Assembly: GCF_003573695.1 (NCBI RefSeq)
Contig: NC_039358.1
Coordinates: forward strand, 160,384,920 to 160,448,919
Reading direction: 5' to 3'
DNA from: Papaver somniferum
Lineage: Eukaryota; Streptophyta; Magnoliopsida; Ranunculales; Papaveraceae
Length of the DNA stretch: 64,000 nt
The translations under genes were made by a program, and so were the position numbers. This document shows, one piece after another, positions 1 to 11,548 of the stretch (its first letter is position 1; each line of letters begins with the position of its first letter). Under the pieces are notes generated by a model. It ran no database searches. It was not told where the DNA came from and worked only from the letters and a program-made list of their open reading frames with translations.

Positions 1-242
1 TCTAAACTATAATATTGGTTTAACCTATAATTTTCACTTCATATTATAGATATATACACACAACAAGAAAAAAAAAACGAATCAACATTCAATCAAATAA
101 ATCATTCAGTTCTTAATAGATTTTAGTGATTAAGATTTATCTCACATCCCATCCCAGTCTAAATTAATCTAGTTCACCAACATGCACTAGCTATTTCTAT
201 TATCGCCCATATAAGATCTAATAGTGAGCTCTGATACCAAGT
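1..242 (-). mobile_element. Internal 5' leader of element C (gypsy-like), cut by window edge
   Basis: Read on the minus strand, this stretch follows the end of LTR C and starts with a primer-binding site. It aligns well with the leader of element B just after 19464 (same 'gctcactattagatctta' block, then matching text for about 180 bases), so C and B are relatives. No ORF of note lies here. The coding part of C, if any, lies left of the window. Confidence 0.7.
228..239 (-). other. Primer-binding site of element C (initiator tRNA-Met type)
   Basis: The minus strand reads TGGTATCAGAGC four bases beyond the LTR end. This is the usual plant primer site complementary to the 3' end of initiator tRNA-Met. 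It fixes the orientation of C as minus and marks 243-3840 as its 5' LTR. Confidence 0.75.
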
Positions 243-896
243 TGTGACGCCCCAACTCTTAAACCTGCTTAGCTATAGGATTACAACCTAATTGAAGCAT
301 CAAATCCATATTACCAATCTTAAGAACCATCTTCACATAAAGTGCTAACAAGCAAACCCAAACTCTCTGATACAGTATGTTCGAAAGTCTCTCATGTTAT
401 AAAAATATATAAATGTGTTGTTTTACAGAATATAGAAAGAATACATATATTACAGATACACGACAACATTATAATCGGAAGATCCCTAAGCTACGAAATC
501 GGATATCTTCGCACGCTTCATTCCTTCTGATTACTGAAATTGAAGTGAGAATAAGTGAGCACATCGTCCCAAAGGGTGCCCAAAGAAAAACATATAACTT
601 CCAAGTAATCACTAACATGATTCACAATTCTAAGAACAACAATTGAAAAGAAGATTAATGAATCTAAGCATTCAGCAATTCATGCAACAAGAAGCAAGTG
701 TTATCCTGACCTCGCCAAACTCATTGGAGAAGACGACGCGAGAACAACCCTAACCAATAATAATAACATCATCCACACAGAGTGCCCATACAAACTATGA
801 TTCAGAATATTACCATCCAGATCAGAAAGTTAGACGAACAAGTATAATATGCACATGAGTGATTTTCCTCAAATAAAATAGTATATATAATATCAT

Positions 897-1084
897 AACG
901 GATGAATTACCGCCCTACTAGGTACTATTCAAACGGATGAGTTACCGCCCTACTATATTAATAAGCAATAATACTAAAACGGATGAATTACCGCCCTACT
1001 ATGAAATAGTTATAATATTATTAAAACGGATGAATTACCGCCCTACTAGGTAATATTTTCGACAGATGATTTACCGCCTTACTT
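897..1084 (-). repeat. Tandem array of a GGATGAATTACCGCC motif in LTR C
   Basis: Five units start near 897, 932, 977, 1024 and 1061. Each carries (A)CGGATGA(A/G)TTACCGCCCTACT, separated by variable AT-rich text, with a period of 35-47 bases; the last unit is diverged. The core has an imperfect GG..AATT..CC symmetry. It lies at the same relative place as the GGTGTGTAATTGTCACC array in the B LTRs, about 650 bases from the LTR end. Confidence 0.75.
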
Positions 1085-1735
1085 AACTTAGATAAGAGCC
1101 GTGGGGAAACACAGACACTCCTCGCAATGAAATCTCACAATGCATATCACAAACAATATATCGAAGCAATCATCGTACATACATATACAACATATACGTC
1201 ATAATCAAAGATACATGAATTGTACATCAAAGAACACGCAATCATGCACACCAATAGTAAGGACTCATCATGCTCGCAAATAAAGAAAGCTTAATGATTA
1301 CAAGAAGGTTACAAAGTTCCCACCTCTTTTGATGACAAGCCTTGCCTACCTCGAGATCCATAATCCACTGGTTCAATCTTTAGATCGATCGTTGTTAATA
1401 ACTACTAACTGTTAATCACATAAGCACTCTAAGGATTAGCCAAAAAGGCTTACAAAGGCTCATAACATAATCTCATACAATTCTCTAGTAATAGGCTAAG
1501 TGAACTATCTAATGGTTCTAAACCCATTTATGGTTCTACATCTTATTGTTCTATACTTGTTGTTTATATAAGAGTTTACTGATTCAATTGAGTTGATTCT
1601 ATAGTCCATTAGATATGTCTTATGAATATCTACAACTTTGTAAAAGGAACCAAAGGTCAATTCAGACCATAAGGGTCTAAACAATCAAAATAAGAATACT
1701 AGGCCTAAGCCCATGTCCACTAAACTCGTCCCATT

Positions 1736-1972
1736 AACACAAGGCCTGGCCCAACTGGGTCAACTAACGGTCAATAACTGTCAAATGAGTCAACTGACAG
1801 TCCACGTCAAATCAAAGGTCAAGTCCAAAGTCAAAGGTCAAGTTAAGTCAAATGATCCAAGGTCAGGTCAACGAGTTGAGTCACTGAGACAAATCGGGTC
1901 AAGTCTGGTTATAGGGTCAACTCAGTCAGAAGACTGATTCGGGCAATTAAACTGACTCAGGCAAGTCAAACT
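1736..1972 (-). promoter_or_regulatory. Cluster of TTGAC (W-box-like) motifs in LTR C
   Basis: About thirteen copies of GTCAA (TTGAC on the coding strand of C) occur within about 250 bases, many in the form AGGTCAA or AAGTCAA. TTGAC(C/T) is the core bound by plant WRKY factors. The related B LTR has a similar cluster at 18020-18155. Regulatory function is inference; part of the density may be simple tandem drift. Confidence 0.4.
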
Positions 1973-3840
1973 ATACTATCAACTGGTCAGGCTAAAACAC
2001 AAGGCCTGAGCCATTAGCTCATGCCACAAATTAAATGCACAATCAATATGCAACTACATTCCCTACCAACTTGATTCTATTCATTTGATTCAAACACAAT
2101 CTGTCCATTCTATACAATTCTATAAACTAAAACACCATATAATATCCCACTCATTCATATCCCTTAAACTCTGTCAACACTGCCAACTTAGCTACAACAA
2201 CACAACCAAACTGCAGTTCAGCATTTCTATTTCTTCCCAGCATCACAGGAACACTGGCATCAACACCAACTTCTAATTCATTCATAAACTTCAGTTCAGG
2301 TAACTCTATCTTCTCCACTTAACTACTCCCAACTCCAACAACACCAGAGCATAAGTCTTACACATACAAACTGTTAGAACACTCATCTGCGCTTCAATCA
2401 TCCATCTCAGTTCAATTTCGTCATCAATGTCTCTTTCATAATCTGTATGCATACTAATCACAATCTATGCATCTAACCTATAATAACATTTCCAATACAA
2501 GTAACTCACAATGTTCATCACCACCAAGTCACCACCATAGTATCTATAAACCTAAGTCTTCACCATAGCAGAATCATCATCCATTGCAAAACAGAATATC
2601 TACATCACTGCTAGCAATCCAGTCCATTCAGTACTAACACTTGCAACACAGTTCACCTCATTAATACCACCAACACCACCAATTATAATCATCTTCATCA
2701 CCATCTGTAATACAACTTCATCCAAACAAGAAATCAATCCTAAAACATTCCAGTACCAATATCTTCATGTATGCATCACTAACAACACCATCTCACGATA
2801 CTCATTTAACATCATCACTATCCATGATTCAATCTCCATTTCAACTACTACTGCATATCACCAGCACCAGTTCATAACCATCATCTTCATCTCCACTACA
2901 AACCCATAACTCCATCTTTTCCGTTCTACAATTCTCATCTTCACTCATGTCTATCCAATTCATCTCTTTCATATGTAATCTCCGACTCAGACAAACTAAC
3001 ATGCAATAACTCTAATTTCAGATTTGATTAACTAAAAAACTAAAATTAAACTCCATAAACCTATTTATTACAATTAACATCAAACCCATCACTATAATCA
3101 ATTTAAAACGATTTCAAACAAAAATACTAAATTACAAAACCCTAAATTCACTTACCCTTTCTCCTGGATTCTGAATCGATATTCAAATCAACACCACCTT
3201 CATAAATAATCACTAGGGTTCTTAGATGATTCATCAATCCTCTTGAATTCTTCATCTCAGACTCAAGTACCCTAACTTCAACTCGTAATCTTCTCTTTTG
3301 CAATTCACATCATCATCTTCTTCTCCCTCAGAGCTAATTCAAAATCCGCACCACGAACAGTAAATACTACTCAATCAAACCCTACTTCTCTCGATCTCAA
3401 AATCTCTTTATTTCAAATACTCAATTCACCAGCAGGTGAAGAACAGAGAGAAAGAAGAAAGAAGAATAAAGAGAAAGAAGAAGAGAAATGAGTTCTCTCT
3501 TCGACATGTTTGGTGATAAGACCAAACAATTTCACTACGGCGCCCAACGTTTGGATATGGGCAGCCCAAGGTCGGTCTAAGGCAAAATAGTATTTTTCCC
3601 CCTTCATACTTATCCGATGATATCTTCTTCATCCGGTATTCGAATGACACGTTCGAGTAGTCCATTTTGCACAACTTTCCGAGATCTATCTAACGATACT
3701 AGTTTCGTATCTAAATCATTGTTAGATTAATTTCTATTAATGAAAATCTATATTAACTAATCGAGTCATTAGCGAGTAAATCATCTCTTGCTCGTCTCTT
3801 GATCGGTAAAATAGCGTTGACGAGTTTGAGGGTCCTTACA

Positions 3841-5048
3841 AGCCAACACTCCATCAGCTAGTCATATGCATGTGTAACTGAAAGTTACACAAGTCATATG
3901 CATGGGTATCTCCTAGTTACACATGCATTAACTCTTAGTTACACAAGTCGCTGGTCTGTAACTAAGTTTATGTATGAATCTGATTTTCAGTGTTTGTAGA
4001 GTTCAATGAAAAATGTATTTCACTTTGATTGTTTGATTGTTCTTGTAATATTATTGATTGATTCTTTTTAATAAATTTGTTCTTTGATCTGATTCTTTAA
4101 ATGGTTTTGTCAATGAAAACCATGAGAACGGATTGTGAGACTTTTACAAGCAATTCACTGGACATGACTGATAGACTAGCTTTGGCACTTGATATCATGA
4201 TATATATTGACATATTTAAACTGAACCAAGAATGATGTTCATGTGAAACCAATCCTTTTTAGTTGTCTGATCCTGGCATGTAGTTGTATGTTTTATTTGA
4301 TGTTTGTGAGTCTTTGGTTATATTTGTATAGGTATCTCCTTAGCCTGCTACAACTGAAGTATCTAATATTCATGTCTCGGAGGTGATTTGTATATGAGCA
4401 TGTGTAACTTTTAGTTACATTAGGAAAATGCATGTGTAACTCTTAGTTACACTAGGAAGATGCTGAGATTTTGATAGATTTAGTGTGAAATCATACATGA
4501 AGTATTGCAGGTGAGTTTTTTTTTTCTCATACTTCAGGTTTAGGTTTGATATGTGTAACTTTTAGTTGTTAAGTTATAGGGTTAAGTTAAGTTCTTATAC
4601 TTCAGCTAAGCTTTTTTTGCTGTTTAATTTTGATTTTCAGGTAATTTTTCGTGCTAAAATTGGTAAAGCAAATAGGAATGCAAGGTGTTAGGTTCAAGAT
4701 ACTGCAACACAACTCTGGGAGGTAAAAACTAAATTCCAAGAACTCTGTTTCTCTTCTCAATTCTTAACATTCTATGAACATCTGTAACTCTTAGTTACAT
4801 GAGGAAAATGCATGTAAACCCTTAGTTACACTAGGAAAATGCATGTGTATTACCAATTACACTAGGGAGATGTTGATGATTTTGCTAGATTCAGTTGTGA
4901 AATCTAATGTGATTGTGGTTAGAAAGGAAGAAGAAGTATAACCAGAACCATAAGTAGTGGTTGTTTCTGGTGCTGAATTCTAATATGAATGTGCAACTCC
5001 TAATTACACTAGTCAGTTGCATGTGTAACTGCTAGCTACACTAGTCAT
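3841..5048. repeat. Dispersed array of GTGTAACT...AGTTACAC palindromes
   Basis: About eleven units of roughly 30 bases, CATGTGTAACTCTTAGTTACACTAG and variants, lie at about 3869, 3899, 3926, 4399, 4431, 4551, 4779, 4811, 4842, 4991 and 5020. Each holds two inverted 8-base arms, GTGTAACT and AGTTACAC, around 3 bases. Some are adjacent (4399/4431; 4779/4811/4842), others are separated by ordinary AT-rich text. No ORF longer than chance is present. It lies between LTR C and the host gene. Confidence 0.75.
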
Positions 5049-5134
5049 ATAACATGGTTCCTAGAATCCTTCTGTTCTAAAGATTACAAAGTTGTAGTAA
5101 CGTTTGGCAAGGGTATGAGTCTGTTTAATATGAG
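5046..5134 (+). repeat. Upstream copy of a direct repeat flanking the FTCD-like gene
   Basis: This stretch aligns over about 90 bases with 7284-7369 on the same strand. Shared blocks include GAATCCTTCTGT, CTAAAGATTAC, GTAACGTTTGG and GAGTCTGTTTAATA. The two copies bracket the gene at 5824-7017. Confidence 0.7.
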
Positions 5135-5140
5135 TTTGTA

Positions 5141-5294
5141 TTTTATTGGATAAGAATAAAGTACAAATAGTACAATTAGCAATGGAAATAAACAAGGAGA
5201 AAGACCAGAAATGATTTATATCTGGCAGGTCATTCCCACGAAAACAGTGGGGGTGGGTTTTTATTGGATAAGAATAAAATACAAATAGTACAAA
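5141..5294 (+). repeat. Short direct duplication of a TTTTATTGGATAAGAATAAA segment
   Basis: A segment of about 35 bases (TTTTATTGGATAAGAATAAA, then (G/A)TACAAATAGTACAA) occurs at 5141-5175 and again at 5259-5294. It looks like a local slippage or insertion footprint. It adjoins the gene-flanking repeat at 5046. Confidence 0.7.
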
Positions 5295-5300
5295 TAAAAG

Positions 5301-5823
5301 CCAGGTAGCTAACTTAGCTGGTCATTTCCGTTCCACAAACGTTGATGCCTTTCAGGAGGTCACAGGTTGAAGTCATTGATGGCGCAGTATTGCAGAATTT
5401 GACATGGAAGATAGAGTTAGCTTGCCCCCTTGAGACATAATCAGTCCCTATCCGCTTCAGCTCTCTTGGCTGGTTCGTCATGAGACTCGCTGATAAGCTA
5501 GCACGGTCACATGCACAACTAATGTAGTAGGCTTGTAGGTCCTTCCGAACAAAGACAGTGGATGAGTTTTCCCCGTGAGAAAGACACGTTTTATTGTCAG
5601 CATTATGTGATTCAGCATCAGTGGTGGGACCCATACACCATGCTTAACTTGTAGATAAGCCACGTTATACACACTTAAGGTCTTAACCACACGACGAACC
5701 AGGCTTTCCTTTTTGTTAATTTATGATGAGGTTTAGAGTGGAAGTAGACTGATCAAAAATTGCTGTAAGCTTCAAACTTAATTTCCATTCATAGCTAATT
5801 TTCTTATTAACTCTTTCATTTCA
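5301..5823. other. Upstream region of the FTCD-like gene, no gene seen
   Basis: No recognisable coding segment or clear TATA box was found. Open frames exist on the minus strand (5314-5634 and 5478-5690), but they overlap each other in different frames and match no family I know. The stretch probably holds the promoter and 5' leader of the gene starting at 5824. Confidence 0.4.
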
Positions 5824-7017
5824 ATGGAAAACAAGAAGATGATGAAGAAAACAACAGATGAGCAGTCCATGCTACTTGGCTGTAAGCTCTACATATCTGA
5901 ATCAAGAAACCTGGCTGCCCTTGACTCAATCGAACGAGCAGCAGCACTGCACCAGGAGACCGTGATAATGGAGAAATTTGAAGATCGTGTGTATAATCGT
6001 GTTCGGTATACTCTTGTGTCGTATGTGATTCATGACAGTAGCACAGACAGTCCAATCTATAGCCCATTGCAACAAACTGTCCTTGCTATGGTTGAGGCTG
6101 CCTTCCAAGCCATAAACCTAGAACATCACTCTGGAGCGCACCCTACACTCGGTGTTGTTGACGATATCTGTTTTCATCCCCTTGGCCGAGAAAAGTTGGA
6201 AGAAGCAGCTTGGCTTGCCAAATTGGTAGCAAGAGATGTAAGCAATCAACTCCAAGGTAATTGACCATGTTACATAACCGTAGAATATAACCAGCTAGAA
6301 GTTGTTTCAAGTTTGATTCATATGGTACTGCTCTATTTCATTCTGAATCATATGGTGATTTATTAGTCCTGCAACTCATTTTCTAGTTTCGGTGCGTCAT
6401 CTTACATTTCTATGAAAACATGTTTAATTTGAAACTCAGACCATTGTTTTGATTTTGATAACTTTTGTAGTTACTTATAAGCCTTTGATATACACATTGT
6501 AGTGCCAGTATTTCTCTATGAAGCAGCACACCCAACAGGCAAGACCCTCGACACCATCCGTCGTGATCTAGGGTATTTCCGTCCAAATTACATGGGAAGC
6601 CAATGGGCAGGATGGGCATTGCCAGAAGTTCTCAACGAGAATCCTGATGAGGGTCCAACTCAAGTACCTCGAGCTAGAGGCATTGTAATAATTGGTGCAA
6701 GTCCATGGGTTCGAACATTCAATGTGCCGATCATGTCTACGGATGTATCAATGACGCGAAGAATTTCTCGAAAAGTGAGTGCTCGGGGTGGTGGGCTTCC
6801 TACTGTCCAAGCTATTGGTCTTGTTCATGGCGAGGATTCGACTGAGATAGCGTGCTACCTCTTGGAACCAAACAGGGTCGGAGCTGATCGTGTGCAGAAC
6901 CAGATTGGTCTTCTTGCTGCTGAGGAAGGATTGGATGTTGAGACGGGTTATTTTACCGATTATTCACCAGAAATGATTCTTGAGAAGTATAAGAAATTAG
7001 TATCCACAAATCAATAA
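5824..7017 (+). CDS. Formiminotransferase-domain protein (FTCD N-terminal-like), two exons
   Basis: Exons are 5824-6256 and 6503-7017. The GT...AG intron interrupts a Val codon after its first base, and the spliced frame gives 315 residues. Exon 1 carries CKLYISESRN near residues 20-29, FEDRVYNRVRYTLVSYV near 52-68 and the HHSGAHPTLGVVDD block near 101-114. Exon 2 opens with VPVFLYEAAHPTGKTL and carries a GASPWVRTFNVP block. In animal FTCD this domain moves the formimino group of formiminoglutamate to tetrahydrofolate; His106 here sits where the catalytic His of the 'GEHPRMG' motif lies. The animal cyclodeaminase domain is absent, as in plant homologues such as (from memory) Arabidopsis At2g20830, so the substrate in plants is uncertain. 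The start is the first ATG, 14 codons before family similarity begins. No transit peptide is obvious. The gene appears intact: no internal stop, consensus splice ends. Confidence 0.93.
6257..6502 (+). other. Intron of the FTCD-like gene
   Basis: 246 bases with GTAATT at the donor and TTGTAG at the acceptor, T-rich before the acceptor. Removing it joins codon 144 to a split GTG codon and restores the family's continuous ...QLQ-VPVFLYEAAHP text. Confidence 0.9.
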
Positions 7018-7086
7018 TTAAGAATAAAACTCAAGTACTTCACCTCAAACTCCGTAACCATCCCTGAAAATTATGTAAATTGTTAA

Positions 7087-7092
7087 AATAAA
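7087..7092 (+). terminator. Candidate polyadenylation signal of the FTCD-like gene
   Basis: AATAAA lies 70 bases after the stop codon, followed by TGTAATGTTTGTG-like T/G-rich text. Plant signals are loose, so this is only a plausible site. Confidence 0.4.
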
Positions 7093-7283
7093 GGAGTGTA
7101 ATGTTTGTGCGCATCATATATCCTATTCTTTTTGCAAGGATGCAGCGTAAAACCGTTTACTCGCTCCCAATGCACCCACCATTCCAGATCTCCCTCCAGG
7201 AGGATCCTGTTAGCAATTTTTGTCTAAAACTGGATCATTCATGGCGAATTTCCTGGTGAATTCCGTTCGCTTTCTACCATGTT

Positions 7284-7369
7284 ATATAATATGGTTCTTG
7301 GAATCCTTCTGTGCTAAAGATTACGATGTTGTAACGTTTGGTGAGGATATGGTACGAGTCTGTTTAATA
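7284..7369 (+). repeat. Downstream copy of the direct repeat flanking the FTCD-like gene
   Basis: Matches 5046-5134 on the same strand with a few substitutions and small gaps. The next 200 bases do not continue the match, so the shared block is short. Confidence 0.7.
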
Positions 7370-7535
7370 CGTCATGAAAGGTTATCGAAACCATTACTTG
7401 ACCAGATCCACTACCCAGATAACCATTAATAGCCTTGTCAAATTTAAGATCACCACCTTGAACAACTATGCCTATACTAGAAATTTTCCTTCCTTGCCGA
7501 CTCCCACTCAGCTGCATTAGGGCAATTACCATGAG

Positions 7536-7760
7536 ATGGGTAAATCTCACTTTGGGAATCTCTAGCAAAGATCGCCTAATGCACCGGTTCGCGCAGAACG
7601 CATCATGCATGCTGAAGGAAGGATGAAGTGCAGAAGCCGACTGAAATTGACATGGGACGAGGTGGTGAAGTGGGACCTGAGCCGGCGGAATTTATTGGAG
7701 GAACTGGCGTTGGATAGACGGAAGTGGAGAGCGCCCGGCAATCCATGTGGAAGAGGTGGG
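7536..7760 (+). pseudogene. 3' end of an RTE-type LINE reverse transcriptase, remnant
   Basis: The frame through 7605 reads APVRAERI just before MHAEGRMK, then LKLTWDEVVKWDL, then ELALDRRKWR. This order (AP.R..E.I, G...RSR.KLTW.EVV..DL, then ALDR..WR) is the standard C-terminal tail of plant RTE-like LINE proteins. An upstream piece in another frame, MRWVNLTL near 7531-7555, may be the decayed LRWFGH block. A TAG stop and frame changes lie just upstream, and no palm domain is seen. It is a dead 5'-truncated copy downstream of the host gene. Family assignment is from remembered motif order, not a search. Confidence 0.6.
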
Positions 7761-8210
7761 ACTTCTGAACTTGGACTGAGGGTTCACACTTTAACCAACT
7801 GTTGATGGGTGAAAACGATTTGCTAGTTATCGAGGAAAAAGTGGAGGGTTGTGCAACAGGCGGATTCTTAATTGAGTAAATTGTCTAAACCTTTAACAGA
7901 TGCACTGTACGGGAGTGTTTTGAATTCGAGAGATCAATCTGTATCACTCCTGCCTAAACCAAGATAATGACCGTTCTAGAATCAATTCGGTCACAAAGAG
8001 GGATGAGGGTCGATCTGTAGGAGGGAAGCTGAGAATTGTGTGAGATCAACGATGATTGAAGGATTGTGGATGTGTTGGAGACTTCTGCAAGTTTGATGAA
8101 CCGTAAGTGTATTCTGATCAGATTGATTGAGTTCAGTTCAGTAGCGTTCGACTGAGATCCGTTGAATTGAGTTAAGTTCAGATAAGTTGTCAAATCATAG
8201 GTTGATGAAC

Positions 8211-8220
8211 CTATTTATAT
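8211..8220 (-). promoter_or_regulatory. TATA-like box on the minus strand
   Basis: The minus strand reads CAATATAAATAGG with the TATAAATA core, followed by a TCATCAACC-like start region. This is a well-formed plant TATA context, possibly the promoter of an unresolved LTR. No gene downstream is recognised. Confidence 0.35.
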
Positions 8221-10203
8221 TGCAAAAGTAGTTAACACATTGATCCCCATTAAGTGTGACTGTTGCAGAGGAGTTGAAGTATGGGGAAGTGGGAAATCGT
8301 GGTTAAACCAGTTCCACATTGCGCGGGAGACTTGGTTGATTGTCCATCCACTACTTTGCTAACTCCTTCAACTGCTAGCACGACTTACTCACATTTCTCA
8401 TCATTGATGTGATGTTACATCGCACGTGTTATAGGATGCCATACCAAAATCCTAATGAATATCCCCCCATGTGACATGATTGATGACTCATGTATGTAGA
8501 GTCTGCAAGGCAAGCGTGTATCTAATTAGTCAATTATTGACTTGGCTAGACCATAAGTCGAGCATAATTGACGAACATGATATGCTCTGTGACTTATATA
8601 TTGAGCATAAGGTGTCTGTTGGGATAATAATAATGCATAGATGTCGAGTATGATGAATTGTGATATATCATGATTTGGATTGACGAATGTAGGTCTAATG
8701 AGATTGCTCGATCATGAACCTATTCTGATATGTCGAGTATTTGATAGGAAATCAGATATTGCTGAGTTATGTAGAGTACTCAATGCTTATCTAATACGTC
8801 ATGAATTGTCGAATGACAAAGTAGGAATTAGAGTACTAGTAAGTACTAGACTCATGGTCGTCCAATAAAATATTGGATGGTCGGCCGAATGGATGGCTGT
8901 CCAATATCATGTTGCTTCTTGGAAAGTCGATCAACAAAATTGTTGGTAGCAGGACCGAATATTTAAATATTAATTAAAATATTGATAGTTTGATCAACAT
9001 GGAAATTATTGATGTTTATCAAAATTATCATAAGTCTGAAACCCTAGTTTTGGAGAACCCTGGAGATGGAGAGTTGTCTGTGGGTAGAGATATTGACCAA
9101 CTAATAGGTATGAAGATACCGTCATGACGGTGAATGGAGAATTGTCCAACTGGTGGAACAAGATTCACCAAAATATGGAGGATTATCCAAAATAAAATGA
9201 GGAATGTGGAACCTCCGGCCATGGTGGCCGAGTGACCGACCAAGCCCGTTCATGGTGGTGCACGGGGCCACCATATCGACGACCGTCCATTCCTGAGAAT
9301 TTTTGGTATTTTCAGAGAGCTTGATCTTGACTGAAACTCTCAATTTTTGCATGAATGAGCTAATAAGGTTTTCGATCATGCCTCCAATATTTTAGAATAT
9401 TAAAATAATTATATTTTAATGTTTATTGCATGCTCGCTTCCATTAAACAAGATCGTGGAAAAGTAGACCTAAGTGCTCATATTGGACCCTTGGGAACCAT
9501 CACAAGGACGACCGACCTAAATATTTGAAGGAGAATGTCGTGTCGTCCACCGGAGCCTTGAGAAGGATTGACGATCGTGGGATTGATTTCGTAGGCTTTT
9601 TGGAGAATTGAGCAATATTTGAAGAAATATGGAAAACTAAGATTTTGCACGAATGTGGAAAATCAAGAGTTGTGGAATAATAATAAAATAAGAATATGCG
9701 CGCTTCTTTTTCATTTATTTATTTTGCTTTCTTGTTTTGCATCGGTCTCCATACATCCACATTCGTCCATATTTTTGGTTGCTCGTTCGTGCATTATTAT
9801 TAAGTACATTTGCACCATTTTCTCGGGGCTTACTCTGTGGTGGCCCATATACCGGAAAGGTGGATGTTTAAAACTAATCCATGGAATTCAACTGAGAAAA
9901 GCCGTGATTGAAGTAATGAAATATTTGATGAAAATTGAATATTTTCTAGGAATTCAATTGATGAATATTGTACTAGAATTAATTAATTGATGGTTCTATA
10001 CTAGCAGGAAATCTGTCTAGGAGCATTATATTTATTCGAGAATCGAGGTATGAATAGTTGAAGCATCATACTCGTTCTGAATGTTTATTCTGCATAGTCA
10101 GTGAACATTTGCGACATCCTGAAGACGTTATTGATTTATACTAGTGGTCAATCCATCTAGGTGTTGTCCAATCATTCTCGATTTTCTACAGAAGTATGTA
10201 CTG

Positions 10204-10208
10204 GAATT
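10204..10208. other. Left TSD of the F solo LTR (GAATT)
   Basis: GAATT immediately precedes the TG of the LTR and recurs at 13036-13040 right after its CA. Confidence 0.85.
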
Positions 10209-11540
10209 TGAAAAGACAAGGGTACCCAAATATACCTCAATCTAAAACTTTTCCACCTATAAGTCCTTTCTCCAAAAGTGATTGTCTATGGACTGAGTCG
10301 AGACAATATAAAAAATCGGTTCACACTTCGTGTGATTGTCTATGGATACGAGATCGAGACAATACAACAATGAAGTATGTTTACTTGATAAAAGGTTCAG
10401 ACTTCACCAAGCACAATAGGATTGCTTATCAAGTAAATAAGAATTAACGTTTGTGTAATTTACTTTAGATTATAATAACAACAATTATAATTGCGGAAAA
10501 TAAAAGTAAATGACACAACAAGATTTTGTTAACGAGGAAACCGCAAATGCAGAAAAACCCCGGGACCTTGTCCAGAATTGAATACTCTCAGGATTAAGCC
10601 GCTATACAAAATCAAACCAACTTCGTATAGTTGAGACCAAGCAACTAAACCTATAGGTCACCTAGTTCTGTCTGTATTCCCACGCCTCCCACCTGTAATA
10701 AGTCACGTACTTGGAACAATTCCTTTGGTTCGTATTCCAAACAGTAAAGGAACAACAAATTTGTTTGGTATCAACTCTTTTCAACCAAGTGATGTGAGTT
10801 CGACAAAGGCTCTTCTGTTTATCTCAATAAACTTCTTCGTCAGGTTCTTAGATCTATCTTATTATCAACTACCGAAGTAATTGTTAAGATTTTGCAATCA
10901 ATACTTTTAATCGTAAAGAATTGTATTGATGTCGATCTACACAACTAATCAATATAATCTACCACAAGGATAAACCGATTATAATTGGATCCTCTTTTAC
11001 CGAAACAAGTATTGTGCACACAAAAGATTAAAGATTATGAATCCCAAATCAGAAATCTTCAAAGTATTCTTTGTCTTCAAATCTTCTTAGATCTTCAATA
11101 AACACCTGCACACAATCAACCTAAATCTCTTGTGATCAATCATGCACAGAATGGAGTCTGTTAACAGTGGAATATCACAAGACGTCTTTAGATCTACAAA
11201 CAGTCTAAAGATCCTCGTCGAAATTTCGATCTAGTTTGAGTGAATCTTATATCAGAAGAGAAGATTCTCAAGCACAAACAAACTAGGTGCAATCAAAGTT
11301 CAACCATTGTTAGTCAATCAAATCAATAGAAAACAAAAGATAACCCGCGATTATCTAGTTTCCTACCAACGGTACTAATAGAGCTTCTCAATCCAAAAGA
11401 AGACTTTAAACTGAGCGGTCGTAAGAGATTTCGCCTAATTAGGTTACTCTCCTCTCTGAATAGGCGGCTTCACCAGTAGCAGCACAACTGAGATAGTTCT
11501 AGTTGTACGAGGATTAGTTTGCTCGAAATGCAAACTTTGA

Positions 11541-11548
11541 TATTTATA
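11541..11548 (-). promoter_or_regulatory. TATA box of the F solo LTR
   Basis: The minus strand reads CTATAAATATC. The same place in the F1 3' LTR (37857-37864) also reads TATAAATA. Confidence 0.6.

Larger units (their letters stand above)
243..3840 (-). repeat. LTR C: 5' LTR of a minus-strand Ty3/gypsy-like element
   Basis: On the minus strand the unit starts TGTAAGGACCCTCAAAC at 3840 and ends GGGGCGTCACA at 243, giving TG...CA ends and about 3.6 kb. The start is almost identical to the starts of the two LTRs of B (13722 and 22063), and the end resembles theirs. A GA-rich tract (3430-3490, pyrimidine-rich on the coding strand) matches a pyrimidine tract near the start of the B LTRs. The assignment to gypsy rests on relatedness to B, whose polypurine context is typical of plant gypsy elements. 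No protein-coding gene is supported inside; short ORFs here look like chance. Confidence 0.75.
7930..10208. other. Unresolved repeat-like region left of the F solo LTR
   Basis: AT-rich with repeated GTCGAG/CGACC-containing phrases (for example TGTCGAGTATTTGA, GTCGGCCGAATGG) and no supported gene. The open frame at 9619-9990 has low-complexity composition and no family resemblance. The style resembles an LTR upstream region on the minus strand, and a minus-strand TATA-like site lies at 8211-8220, but I found neither its ends nor a primer site. It directly continues into the A-type LTR once the F solo LTR is removed, so it may be part of that scaffold or its old insertion site. Confidence 0.4.

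Noticed and set aside
5314..5690. Minus-strand frames upstream of the FTCD-like gene
   Set aside because: Two overlapping frames with no family motif or splice context; the region is the likely promoter of the gene.
7314..7610. 98-codon minus-strand frame starting MHDAFCANRC
   Set aside because: It overlaps the gene-flanking repeat and is antisense to the LINE remnant, and no known family was recognised.
9619..9990. 123-codon plus-strand frame
   Set aside because: Low-complexity hydrophobic composition, no start context and no motif; lies in repeat-like text.
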